From UBA11606 sp964504305 (GTDB lineage Bacteria > Actinomycetota > Acidimicrobiia > Acidimicrobiales > Aldehydirespiratoraceae): DNA of 64,000 bases. Numbering within the stretch: position 1 is the first letter of the stretch; the number at the start of each line of letters is the position of its first letter. The DNA is taken from assembly GCA_964504305.1 (NCBI GenBank), contig CAZDEB010000002.1, positions 356,899 to 420,898 on the forward strand, given 5' to 3'. Below are positions 34,841 through 42,749 of this stretch, in pieces. The translations under genes were made by a program, and so were the position numbers. The notes under the pieces are model-generated. The model was not told where the DNA came from. It did no database searches and saw nothing but the letters and a program-made list of their open reading frames with translations.

Positions 34841-36376
34841 TCAGGAGGGACCGTCGCTGATGGCGACTCGACCATCCAACTGACGCTTGAGCATGCGTCG
34901 AGCGGGAGCCGCGACGTTTCGAAACTCAACCTTGACCCCGGCGGCTTCGGCATTGTCGAGAAACTGTTCAAAGATCAGCGCCGCCGAATAGTCGAGACGC
35001 CCAACGCCGGCCAGGTCGACCACCATTGCCTCGACCTCCGGATGGGTGGCGACTGCGTCGCCCAGAAGGTTCTCGAGGCGACTCGACGAACCGAACCACA
35101 GTACGCCTTCGACGCGAGCGATCAGATGGGCGCCATCGGAGTCGAGGGAGCAGACCACCTTGCTTTCGCGCCACAAGTGCACACCGATCGAAACGGCGAT
35201 GCCGATTAGCACCGCTCGCTCAACATGCGGCGCGGTCGCGAGGGTTGCCACAAACGTAATTGCGGCAACCGAACCCTGCGGCCGCGACCGCAACGCGATC
35301 CGGCGAACGGCCCCCGCCTCGATCAGGTTGACGCCAGCGACAATTACGATCGCCGCCAGCACCGCCCGGGGTAGCTGTTCAACCACGTAGGCGAAAGGCA
35401 GAAACGACAACACGGCGATGCCGGTGATGGCCCCACTCCAACGAGTTCGCGCCCCGCCGAGATGATTAAGCGACGACCGAGAGAACGACCCGCCCACGGG
35501 CAAACCGCCAGAAACCGCGGAGGCCAGGTTGGCCATACCTTGGCCGACAAATTCGCGATTGGGATCCCAAGGCTCTCGTTCGATCGTGGCAAATGTTCGG
35601 GCCAGCGCGGCCGGTTCGGCGAAGCCCACAATCGCGATGACAAGTCCGCCTACGACCAACGATCCGACCGAATCCCACTGCAGGTCCAGCGACAAGGCCG
35701 GGAACCCGGCATCAACCGTCCCGATGACCGAGCCGCCGTAGTCGAACGCCTCGCTAATCGCGATGCCGACGGCCACCGCCAGCAAAACCCCAGGAAACAG
35801 GCGGTGAATTCGTCGCCCACCAATCATCACCACCGCGGTCCCCAACGCGAACGCCATAGCCGAGGACTGCCACTCGCCGGGGTGCGCCAGAGCCCAACCA
35901 GCGCGGTCCAGGACGCCGTTGCGTTCCGTGCTTACACCGAGCGCGGTTGGTAGTTGCGAGCTGATAATCAGCACTGCCGCGCCAGTAGTGAATCCGGTCA
36001 GCACCGGCTGCGACATCAGGTACGAGATCTGACCCAGCCGCAGCACACCGACGGCAAGTCGTCCGAGACCCACAACCATCGCAAGGAGCGCAGCCAGGGC
36101 CACATATTCGGCCGTTTGTGGTTCGGCAACCGCGGTCAACACCCCGAAAGTAAGCAGTGCCGTCATCGCGGTCGGGCCGGTCTGCAGGTACGGCGAAGAA
36201 GCAAACGGTGCGGCCAAAATCGGTGGTAACGCGGCGGCAAAAAGCCCAACCCCGGCTGGTAAGCCAGCGAGTTCTGCGTACGCCATCGCTTGAGGGACGA
36301 GAACCAGCGAAACCGCCACGCCCGCGGTGACATCGGCCATCGCCGGTCGGTTGCGCGACCCAGACCTACTCATCAA
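34841..36376 (-). CDS. SulP-family anion transporter with STAS domain (second)
   Basis: 511-residue SLC26/SulP transporter: AGVAVSLVLVPQAMAYAELAG near the N-terminus, GQGMANLASAVSGGLPVGGSFSRS, and a C-terminal STAS domain (about 400-500) with VDLAGVGRLDYSAA. Shorter and clearly distinct from the SulP at 23142. It converges on the class V enzyme gene with a 13-bp gap. The transported anion is unknown. Confidence 0.92.
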   Translation of the reverse strand: MMSRSGSRNRPAMADVTAGVAVSLVLVPQAMAYAELAGLPAGVGLFAAALPPILAAPFASSPYLQTGPTAMTALLTFGVLTAVAEPQTAEYVALAALLAMVVGLGRLAVGVLRLGQISYLMSQPVLTGFTTGAAVLIISSQLPTALGVSTERNGVLDRAGWALAHPGEWQSSAMAFALGTAVVMIGGRRIHRLFPGVLLAVAVGIAISEAFDYGGSVIGTVDAGFPALSLDLQWDSVGSLVVGGLVIAIVGFAEPAALARTFATIEREPWDPNREFVGQGMANLASAVSGGLPVGGSFSRSSLNHLGGARTRWSGAITGIAVLSFLPFAYVVEQLPRAVLAAIVIVAGVNLIEAGAVRRIALRSRPQGSVAAITFVATLATAPHVERAVLIGIAVSIGVHLWRESKVVCSLDSDGAHLIARVEGVLWFGSSSRLENLLGDAVATHPEVEAMVVDLAGVGRLDYSAALIFEQFLDNAEAAGVKVEFRNVAAPARRMLKRQLDGRVAISDGPS

Positions 36377-36423
36377 CGACTTCTAGCTGGTCCGAGCATC
36401 GCTGCGAGTGTAGCCAGATGACC

Positions 36424-36870
36424 TCAAGGCCTCGGCGACTGGATCCGCTCGGCAGTGATAAGCACCGCCGTGCGTCGATCTTCGGCCATCACCCGGTCGT
36501 ACTCCGCCCAATCGTCGTGGCTGCCACCGGCGGCAACAAATACGTCGCGCAGCAACTTCGGAACCTGATGGGAGGCGACGCCCGCTAAATGATCCTCGGG
36601 GCCGCTGATGTCGACGGGCCCGTCCACCGAAATCCACTGCCACCCGACCCGAAATACCAGAGTGCACCGTTGTGTTTGGCGAAGCCGTCGCAGCTTCCAA
36701 CTCGACCCGCGCACTACCGCGGCGACCACCAATTCGCCAGTTGTCGGATGGCTGATCACGCCGGCGTTGATCACCGAGGAGTGAATAGTGCCGTCGTCGC
36801 GAACCACGCTGATAGTCGCGAGTCCATGATCGCCGGCCACCAGGTCACGTACGTCTTCGATTGATGCCAT
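36424..36870 (-). CDS. PPOX-class, probably F420-dependent, oxidoreductase
   Basis: 148-residue split-barrel flavin/deazaflavin protein. The layout ATISVVRDDGTIHSSVINAGVISHP, SSWKLRRLRQTQRCTLVFR and C-terminal SHDDWAEYDRVMAEDRRTAVLI matches actinobacterial PPOX-class F420-dependent enzymes. The cofactor is inferred from the family. Confidence 0.83.
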   Translation of the reverse strand: MASIEDVRDLVAGDHGLATISVVRDDGTIHSSVINAGVISHPTTGELVVAAVVRGSSWKLRRLRQTQRCTLVFRVGWQWISVDGPVDISGPEDHLAGVASHQVPKLLRDVFVAAGGSHDDWAEYDRVMAEDRRTAVLITAERIQSPRP

Positions 36871-36920
36871 GGTCCGACACTAGGCTCTCGAATCATCCAA
36901 CGACCACGACTGGACCCGTA

Positions 36921-38060
36921 ATGGACGCGCTGATCTCGCGCCATAACTACTCGGCCCTCGACGACACCACATACTTGAACCAGGCATCGCTCGGACTCAT
37001 ACCGGCGGCGTCAACCACGTCGATGACGGAGTTCCTCAACAACATTGCCCAACACGGAAACGTGCGGCTGTCAGACGAGGCAGAGGCCCAAGTGCTGGAT
37101 CAACTTCGAGCCGATGGCGCCGAACTGCTCGACACAACCGAGGACCGAATTGCCGTCACCGGCGGGGCCAGCGAGGCCCTCAACCATGCCTGCTCCCTGC
37201 TGGCGACACCCGACGGCACGGTAGTGCTCGTAGCCACCGACTTCCCTGCTGTCACTTATCCGTGGTTGAGCGCTGCATCCCGATTGGGGATGTCGATCCG
37301 GTGGGTCGACGACGCGGCCGACACCTCGCTCACCGACAACATTCTCGCCACGATCGATTCTGCTACCACCGTCGTCTGTGTCAGCGCCGTGCAATACGCA
37401 ACCGGCACCGCAGTCGACGTTCGAGCGATCGCCGACCGGGCCCACTCGTTCGGTGCATCGCTCGTCGTCGACGCCACCCAGGCAGCCGGAGCGGCGCCGG
37501 TAAGCATTGCCGACTGGACCGCCGATGCGGTGGTTACCAGCGGTTACAAGTGGCTATCGGGTCACGGCGGTGCGGCCCTGTTCGCGGTCAACGAACGGCT
37601 GCTCGATACGGTGCCGGCCGTTGTTGGTTGGATGGGATCACCCAATCCCTTCGACTTCGATGCCCGTCACCTCAAACTCGATTCCGGAGCTCGCCGCTTC
37701 GAACTCTCAACGATCTCCTACAGCTCCGCAGTTGGCCTATCGGCATCTATCCGCTCTCTTCTAGCCGCCGGCATACCCGAGATCGCCAACCATGCCGCGG
37801 TGCTCTCCTACGAACTGGTCGACGCAACAGCGAAGATCGGATGGTCGCCATTTCGCTCCGCCGGACAGCCAGGCGCCAGCTCCCACATAGTTTCGCTGGG
37901 GCACCCGGTTCACGATGCGTTGCGGCTACGACAGCAACTAGCGCAAGATCACGACGTCTACGTCAGCTCACGCGGCAACCGGTTGCGGGTGTCGCTGCAC
38001 GCGTACAACAACAGCGAAGACATCGACCGGCTCGCCGCCGTACTTCGCGAGATTGCTTGA
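36921..38060 (+). CDS. Class V PLP enzyme (second copy)
   Basis: 379-residue class V aminotransferase-fold enzyme with intact cofactor residues: D184 in VVDATQAAGA and Schiff-base lysine K210 in TSGYKWLSGHGG. Like the first copy it lacks the SufS catalytic Cys. Start at ATG 36921, 50 bp from the divergent PPOX gene. It is followed by an alpha-hydroxyacid oxidase gene three bp later, so the pair may act on the same amino acid or hydroxy acid. Confidence 0.87.
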   Translation: MDALISRHNYSALDDTTYLNQASLGLIPAASTTSMTEFLNNIAQHGNVRLSDEAEAQVLDQLRADGAELLDTTEDRIAVTGGASEALNHACSLLATPDGTVVLVATDFPAVTYPWLSAASRLGMSIRWVDDAADTSLTDNILATIDSATTVVCVSAVQYATGTAVDVRAIADRAHSFGASLVVDATQAAGAAPVSIADWTADAVVTSGYKWLSGHGGAALFAVNERLLDTVPAVVGWMGSPNPFDFDARHLKLDSGARRFELSTISYSSAVGLSASIRSLLAAGIPEIANHAAVLSYELVDATAKIGWSPFRSAGQPGASSHIVSLGHPVHDALRLRQQLAQDHDVYVSSRGNRLRVSLHAYNNSEDIDRLAAVLREIA

Positions 38061-38063
38061 ATC

Positions 38064-39296
38064 ATGCTCAAATCCCTCCGCTCCGTCGTTCGATTCAAAA
38101 CCCGCGAGCGCAACGCCGACCTTCGCCGCCTTTCGTCAACGGCCAACATCGACGATCTTCGCAACCTCGCGAAGAAACGGCTACCAGCGGGCGTCTTCGA
38201 CTACATCGATGGCGCGGCCGAAGACGAACAGGCGATGCATCGAAACGCCGCTCGTTTCGCCGCTCGCACCTTGGTTCCTCGGGTGCTTCGCGATATGTCA
38301 GCGATCGACGCATCGACCCAGATTCTCGGCGCTCACGCTCCCCTGCCCCTAATTATTGCCCCGACCGGGTTCCCTCGCATCGCCCACCCTGCTGGCGAGC
38401 TGGCAACTGCTCGGGCCGCCGCTGCTCACGGCGTGCCGTTCTCGCTATCAACAATGGGAACCCGATCGATCGAAGAAGTGGCCGCGGTTTGCGACGGACG
38501 CAAGTGGTTTCAGGTTTACGTCTGGCGCGACCGCGAGCTCACCAAAGACATGCTCGATCGCTGCAAAGACGCTGGCTTCGAGGCGCTGTACATCACGGTC
38601 GATACGGCCGTGCTCGGCCGCCGCGAGAGAGACGTTCGCCGAGGCATGACCCTGCCGCCCAAACTGGGCCTCGACACCTTCGTCGACGGTGCGCGCCACC
38701 CCCGCTGGGTCTGGAACTTCCTGCGATCAGAACCAATCGTGTTCTCAAACGTTGCGGTGAGTAAAGCCCGGCTTAACGCCGGGACCGACGACGGTTCGTC
38801 GGCAGTCAATCTCGCTGACTACATCAACAGTCAGTTCGATCCCGGGTTGTCGTGGGACGACGTTGCGTGGATCCGTTCGCACTGGGACGGCCCAGTCATT
38901 CTCAAGGGCATCCAATCGGTCGCCGACGCCGAGATTGCCGTGAGCGAAGGAATCGACGCGATCGCACTATCCAACCACGGCGGTCGCCAACTCGACTCGT
39001 CGCCGGCGATCATCGACCTGGTAGCGCCCGTAGCCGACGCGGTTGGCGGCCGGATCGAGATCTACTGCGACGGCGGAGTGCGACGCGGCAGCGACATCGT
39101 CAAGGCCGTTGCCTTGGGCGCCACTGCCTGCATGATCGGTCGACCCCATCTTTTTGCTCTAGCGGCAGGAGGCGAGCGTGGAGTCGCCCACATGTTGAAC
39201 TTCTTCCAGGATGGGGTCGAACAAACAATGGCGCTCTCGGGATTGTCAACAATTGCTGAGATCGACCGGACCGCGGTCGCCCACGCACCCCGCTAG
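38064..39296 (+). CDS. lldD: FMN-dependent alpha-hydroxyacid dehydrogenase/oxidase (LldD-like)
   Basis: 410-residue TIM-barrel flavoenzyme. N-terminal RLPAGVFDYIDGAAEDE, IIAPTGF, QVYVWRDRE, the active-site His305 in LSNHGGRQLD, and the phosphate-binding CDGGVRRGSDIVKAVALGA. The family oxidises L-lactate, glycolate, mandelate and similar acids to 2-oxoacids. The symbol reflects family resemblance, not proven lactate specificity. Confidence 0.9.
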   Translation: MLKSLRSVVRFKTRERNADLRRLSSTANIDDLRNLAKKRLPAGVFDYIDGAAEDEQAMHRNAARFAARTLVPRVLRDMSAIDASTQILGAHAPLPLIIAPTGFPRIAHPAGELATARAAAAHGVPFSLSTMGTRSIEEVAAVCDGRKWFQVYVWRDRELTKDMLDRCKDAGFEALYITVDTAVLGRRERDVRRGMTLPPKLGLDTFVDGARHPRWVWNFLRSEPIVFSNVAVSKARLNAGTDDGSSAVNLADYINSQFDPGLSWDDVAWIRSHWDGPVILKGIQSVADAEIAVSEGIDAIALSNHGGRQLDSSPAIIDLVAPVADAVGGRIEIYCDGGVRRGSDIVKAVALGATACMIGRPHLFALAAGGERGVAHMLNFFQDGVEQTMALSGLSTIAEIDRTAVAHAPR

Positions 39297-39321
39297 GCCG
39301 GCAGTCGCCTACGGTGCACCG

Positions 39322-39432
39322 ATGGCTTCCGATGACTTCGATCGCCCTCGGCCTTGCTCTGGGACCTACCATCAGATCGACAACGTTCGAGGCCCTGCCG
39401 CCTACCCAATCGAAAGCCCGGTAGCCCTATGA
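39322..39432 (+). CDS. Possible small protein overlapping the dipeptidase start
   Basis: A 36-codon frame (begins MASDDFDRPRPC, ends ESPVAL) fills the gap between the LldD-like and dipeptidase genes and ends in an ATGA overlap with the dipeptidase start at 39429. The next two genes use the same overlap style, which suggests real translational coupling. There is no clear ribosome-binding site and I know no homologue; it may be only a leader frame. Confidence 0.35.
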   Translation: MASDDFDRPRPCSGTYHQIDNVRGPAAYPIESPVAL

Positions 39433-40412
39433 CATCCGCTCCGCTGATCGACAACCTGCAGTACTCCAACTGGTCAGAGGAGATCTTCCACCAACTCAAC
39501 CAAGGCGGCGTGCACGCGGTGCATGTGACGATTGCGTACCACGAGTCATTTCGCGAGATGGTGCTCAATCTCGAGGCGTTCAACGCCTGGTTCGAGCGCT
39601 TTCCCGAACTGATCTTCATGGGCCGGACCGGCCACGACGTCAGACGAGCGGTCGACGAGGGTCGCACGGCAATATTCTTTGGCTTCCAGAATCCGTCGCC
39701 CATCGAAGACGACATCGGGTTGGTGGAGATCTGCCACACGCTCGGCATCCGATTCATGCAACTCACCTACAACAATCAGTCGCTGCTGGCGGCGGGTTGC
39801 TACGAAGACGTCGATCCAGGCGTGACCCGGATGGGCCGCGAAGTCATAAAGGAGATGAACCGGGTCGGGCTCGTCGTCGACATGAGTCACTCCGGGGAGC
39901 GGTCAACCCTCGAGGCCATCGAGCTATCCGATCGTCCGATAGCCATCACCCACGCCAACCCGGCCTGGTGGCATCCGGCCCTGCGAAACAAGTCCGACGA
40001 TGTGCTGCGGGCCCTTACCCAAGCGGGCGGGATGCTCGGCTTCTCGATGTATCCCCATCATCTCAAGGACAGCTCGGCCTGCACGATCGCGGGGTTCTGC
40101 CAGATGATCTACGAGTCGGCCGAGCGCTACGGAGTGCGGCACCTCGGACTGGGTTCGGATTTGTGCCAAGCCCAGCCCGACACGGTGGTCACATGGATGC
40201 GTAACGGGCGATGGACCAAGGCCATCGACTACGGAGAAGGTTCGGCCGCGGCACCGGGCTTTCCCGCGCAACCGGGGTGGTTCAAGGACTCTCGCGATTT
40301 CGGAAATATCCGCGCCGGGCTTGTCGGCGTCGGGTTCGGAGACAACGATGTCGACGCGGTGATGGGCGCTAACTGGTTGCGGTTTTACGACGAATCGTTT
40401 GGCCCTCGATGA
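39429..40412 (+). CDS. Membrane-dipeptidase (M19) family protein
   Basis: 327-residue TIM-barrel metallohydrolase of the renal dipeptidase family: DMSHSGE, ITHANPAWWHPALRNKSDD, GLGSDL and C-terminal MGANWLRFYDE. Classical members begin with an H-x-D zinc motif; here the equivalent N-terminus is LIDNLQYSNW, which looks like a subfamily variant and may mean a different metal site or substrate. First of three overlapping genes; the stop overlaps the next ATG (ATGA). Confidence 0.85.
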   Translation: MTSAPLIDNLQYSNWSEEIFHQLNQGGVHAVHVTIAYHESFREMVLNLEAFNAWFERFPELIFMGRTGHDVRRAVDEGRTAIFFGFQNPSPIEDDIGLVEICHTLGIRFMQLTYNNQSLLAAGCYEDVDPGVTRMGREVIKEMNRVGLVVDMSHSGERSTLEAIELSDRPIAITHANPAWWHPALRNKSDDVLRALTQAGGMLGFSMYPHHLKDSSACTIAGFCQMIYESAERYGVRHLGLGSDLCQAQPDTVVTWMRNGRWTKAIDYGEGSAAAPGFPAQPGWFKDSRDFGNIRAGLVGVGFGDNDVDAVMGANWLRFYDESFGPR

Positions 40413-42088
40413 ACTCGCTCACTCTGCGGGCGCCCGATCAGGTCATGCGGCTCGAACGGATGGGCAGCTTTTTCCCGACCCGGCTGAGCTTCATGCGCAC
40501 CCTCATACGGCGGCTCGCCGACGAGCAAGCCGTTGTCAGCCGACCAGTTTGGGAAATCTCCGACGACGGCTTCGGTCGGGCCGTCTACAGCGTTTGGCTC
40601 TCGGGTTATCAGTACAGTTTGGTGGCGTTCAGCACGCCGCTCGATCCGTCACAACGCACCGACCGAGTGATCGCCGAAGCGTGGGACAGCACCTACGTGC
40701 TCTTCGACGGCACGCCCACCACCGCCGACCTCGACCGTCTCCAACTCGCTGCACCAACCCAAGAAGCAGCGCGGTACCGGCCCAGCGAACTCAGCCTCAG
40801 CCGAGCGAACCGGTCGGTTCGGCTATTCGATCACGTGGTCGACTCCCTATCGGCCGGGCACCAACCCGACGAAGAAATGATCGCGTCTGTCGGGTACCTG
40901 ATGAGAACCACTGCGGTTTACGGCAACGGCAAGTTTGGCATCGCCGACCGTTCCAATTTCGCTGATCGTCCCGGTATGGCCGATCCGTTTCGAGCCGAGA
41001 TGCTCAGCGTCTGGCTTACTCGGGAGTTCACTCACGACCTGGTCGAACACGTAGCCCGGCGGCGATCGCCCGACACCTTCGTTGCACTCGAACCTCGCCT
41101 GCGCCGTCACCTCGGCATCGGCAATTCGACTGGTCTCGGCATGGCCCCGTATTTGGTGAGCCATCCGATCTTGATCAATAACTGGATGACCGCACGCGAA
41201 ACGGCGCTGGCACGCGTCCGGGCCATCGAAACCCCCAGCCGCGCATCCACCGAAGCCGTCCGAGCGCTGTTGGGTCGAGCTCGACGTCACGTCGACCAAT
41301 GGAACGTCGCCGACCAACGTCAAAGCGAACGAATCGCGGTTCTACGCCGAGAGCTGGTTGAGGTGCACGCGCTGGTTGACTCACCCTGGCTCGATGGGGA
41401 TTCGCCGTGGGACCGTCTGGTTGTCGAGTCGAGCCGGTGGTCGATCGAAACTCAGGAACTGATCGTTGCTCTGTTGCTCGAGCCACACGGCGAGTTGGTC
41501 GACGAGCTTGCGACTCAAATGTCGAGTCCGATCAGCCCCACGCTCGACCCGTCGATGACCGTTGGCGAACTGGCCGATATCGTCCGCGATGGTTTCGACT
41601 GGGCTCTCGAACTCGATTTCGATTCGGTTCCCGAAACAATCCAGTTCTGGTACGTCTCGGAGGAAAAACTAGAGCCAAGGCTGGGACTTCGTTACGAAGA
41701 AGCCGGCGCCGAGCTAGAGCAGCCTCTCGATATTGCCCGCCGCGTAAAGGCCCTGGTTGCCGATCTCGAAAACTCCGATTCGACCGAATCGTTGGCTGTG
41801 TTCCTTGATCGACTGCCGGGGCATCGTTTCGCGGCGTTGCGGGCCCAGAACTTGAGCCGGTTCCCCTATGCCGAGATCCGCGACAATCTGATCGGCGAAG
41901 GGTGTTTGCCGATCGACATGCTCAGGTCCAAACTCTCGTTCTTCGGAGCCAGCAAGTTCGACCCCAAGAGCGACCGGTGGACCCGAATCACCCTCTATCA
42001 AGGTGCACCAGTCGCATCCGATGTTGCCAATGCCGACGCGCTAGCTAATCCCGACGATTGGTGGCTGCCGGTTCTGGAGGAATCGTGA
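40409..42088 (+). CDS. Uncharacterised 559-residue protein
   Basis: Soluble, mixed alpha/beta protein without signal peptide or membrane segment and without a motif I recognise. Landmarks: N-terminal RLERMGSFFPTRLSFMRTL, GNGKFGIADRS near 170, RAEMLSVWLTREFTHDLVEH near 195, and C-terminal SRFPYAEIRDNLIGEGCLPIDMLRSKLSFFG. It overlaps both neighbours by four bases, so its function should be tied to the dipeptidase-like and DUF3726 proteins, perhaps as subunit or transferase in the same pathway. Confidence 0.8.
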   Translation: MNSLTLRAPDQVMRLERMGSFFPTRLSFMRTLIRRLADEQAVVSRPVWEISDDGFGRAVYSVWLSGYQYSLVAFSTPLDPSQRTDRVIAEAWDSTYVLFDGTPTTADLDRLQLAAPTQEAARYRPSELSLSRANRSVRLFDHVVDSLSAGHQPDEEMIASVGYLMRTTAVYGNGKFGIADRSNFADRPGMADPFRAEMLSVWLTREFTHDLVEHVARRRSPDTFVALEPRLRRHLGIGNSTGLGMAPYLVSHPILINNWMTARETALARVRAIETPSRASTEAVRALLGRARRHVDQWNVADQRQSERIAVLRRELVEVHALVDSPWLDGDSPWDRLVVESSRWSIETQELIVALLLEPHGELVDELATQMSSPISPTLDPSMTVGELADIVRDGFDWALELDFDSVPETIQFWYVSEEKLEPRLGLRYEEAGAELEQPLDIARRVKALVADLENSDSTESLAVFLDRLPGHRFAALRAQNLSRFPYAEIRDNLIGEGCLPIDMLRSKLSFFGASKFDPKSDRWTRITLYQGAPVASDVANADALANPDDWWLPVLEES

Positions 42089-42660
42089 TCTGTTCACTGA
42101 ACGAAGTCGGAGGTCTAGCTCGCAAAGCGGCCGTCGGTGCCGGGTACCCGGCCGGACTCGCGCAAAGCGTTGCGGCCGCCGCCGTCTGGCTTTGCGCGCT
42201 GGGTCGTGACGGCCTCGGGGCGGTCCTCGATGCGGTCGAGGACGGCTACACACCGGCCGTTGCGTGCAGTCCAAGCCCATACGAGATGATCGCCGCCGGC
42301 GATATCCGAGAAGCCATAGTCGACTCGCCGCGCTCAGCGCTGCTGCTCGTGGGGTTGGCCGGCATTACTGGACGCGCCACGGGATCGTGCTTCGCGCTGA
42401 GCAACGACGACGGCACCACTGTTCGCGTCGATGGGACGGGATTCTCCGGATCTGCCCCAGAACAGCTGGCCCACGCGTCGCGAATCGTCGTGACAACCTC
42501 GCCAGCCATCGCCCACTCAAGCAGCGGTACGCCCCACGGCGTCGATATCGACGAGTCAACTTGGGCCGCTCTGCAAGTGCTGGCCCAGCGCACCTACGTC
42601 CCGGCCACCGACGAGTCCCGCCTGCGCGGCGCCGGCGCCGGCCTTACCGACAACGACTAA
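42085..42660 (+). CDS. DUF3726 domain protein
   Basis: 191 residues from GTG 42085, which overlaps the upstream stop (GTGA). The N-terminus ICSLNEVGGLARKAAVGAGYPAGLAQSVAAAAVWL matches the DUF3726 pattern (S-L-N-E-x-x-x-L-A-x-K-A-A-x-G-A-G). Function unknown. Third gene of the dipeptidase operon; the palindromic repeat starts at its stop codon. Confidence 0.8.
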   Translation: MICSLNEVGGLARKAAVGAGYPAGLAQSVAAAAVWLCALGRDGLGAVLDAVEDGYTPAVACSPSPYEMIAAGDIREAIVDSPRSALLLVGLAGITGRATGSCFALSNDDGTTVRVDGTGFSGSAPEQLAHASRIVVTTSPAIAHSSSGTPHGVDIDESTWAALQVLAQRTYVPATDESRLRGAGAGLTDND

Positions 42661-42729
42661 CCCCACCCTGCATCTCTGAGCGATGCGGACCGCATCGACA
42701 ACCTCATCGCTCAGAGATCGAGGTGGGGT
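42660..42729. repeat. Intergenic palindromic repeat, copy 3
   Basis: A perfect 13-bp stem TCTCTGAGCGATG (42673-42685) pairs with 42705-42717; after a small internal loop, ACCCCACC pairs with GGTGGGGT further out. An alternative inner hairpin GATGCG/CGCATC flanks GAC (42682-42696). It lies between two same-strand genes and could end the DUF3726 operon. Confidence 0.78.
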
Positions 42730-42749
42730 GGGCTTGATACGGTCGCCCG

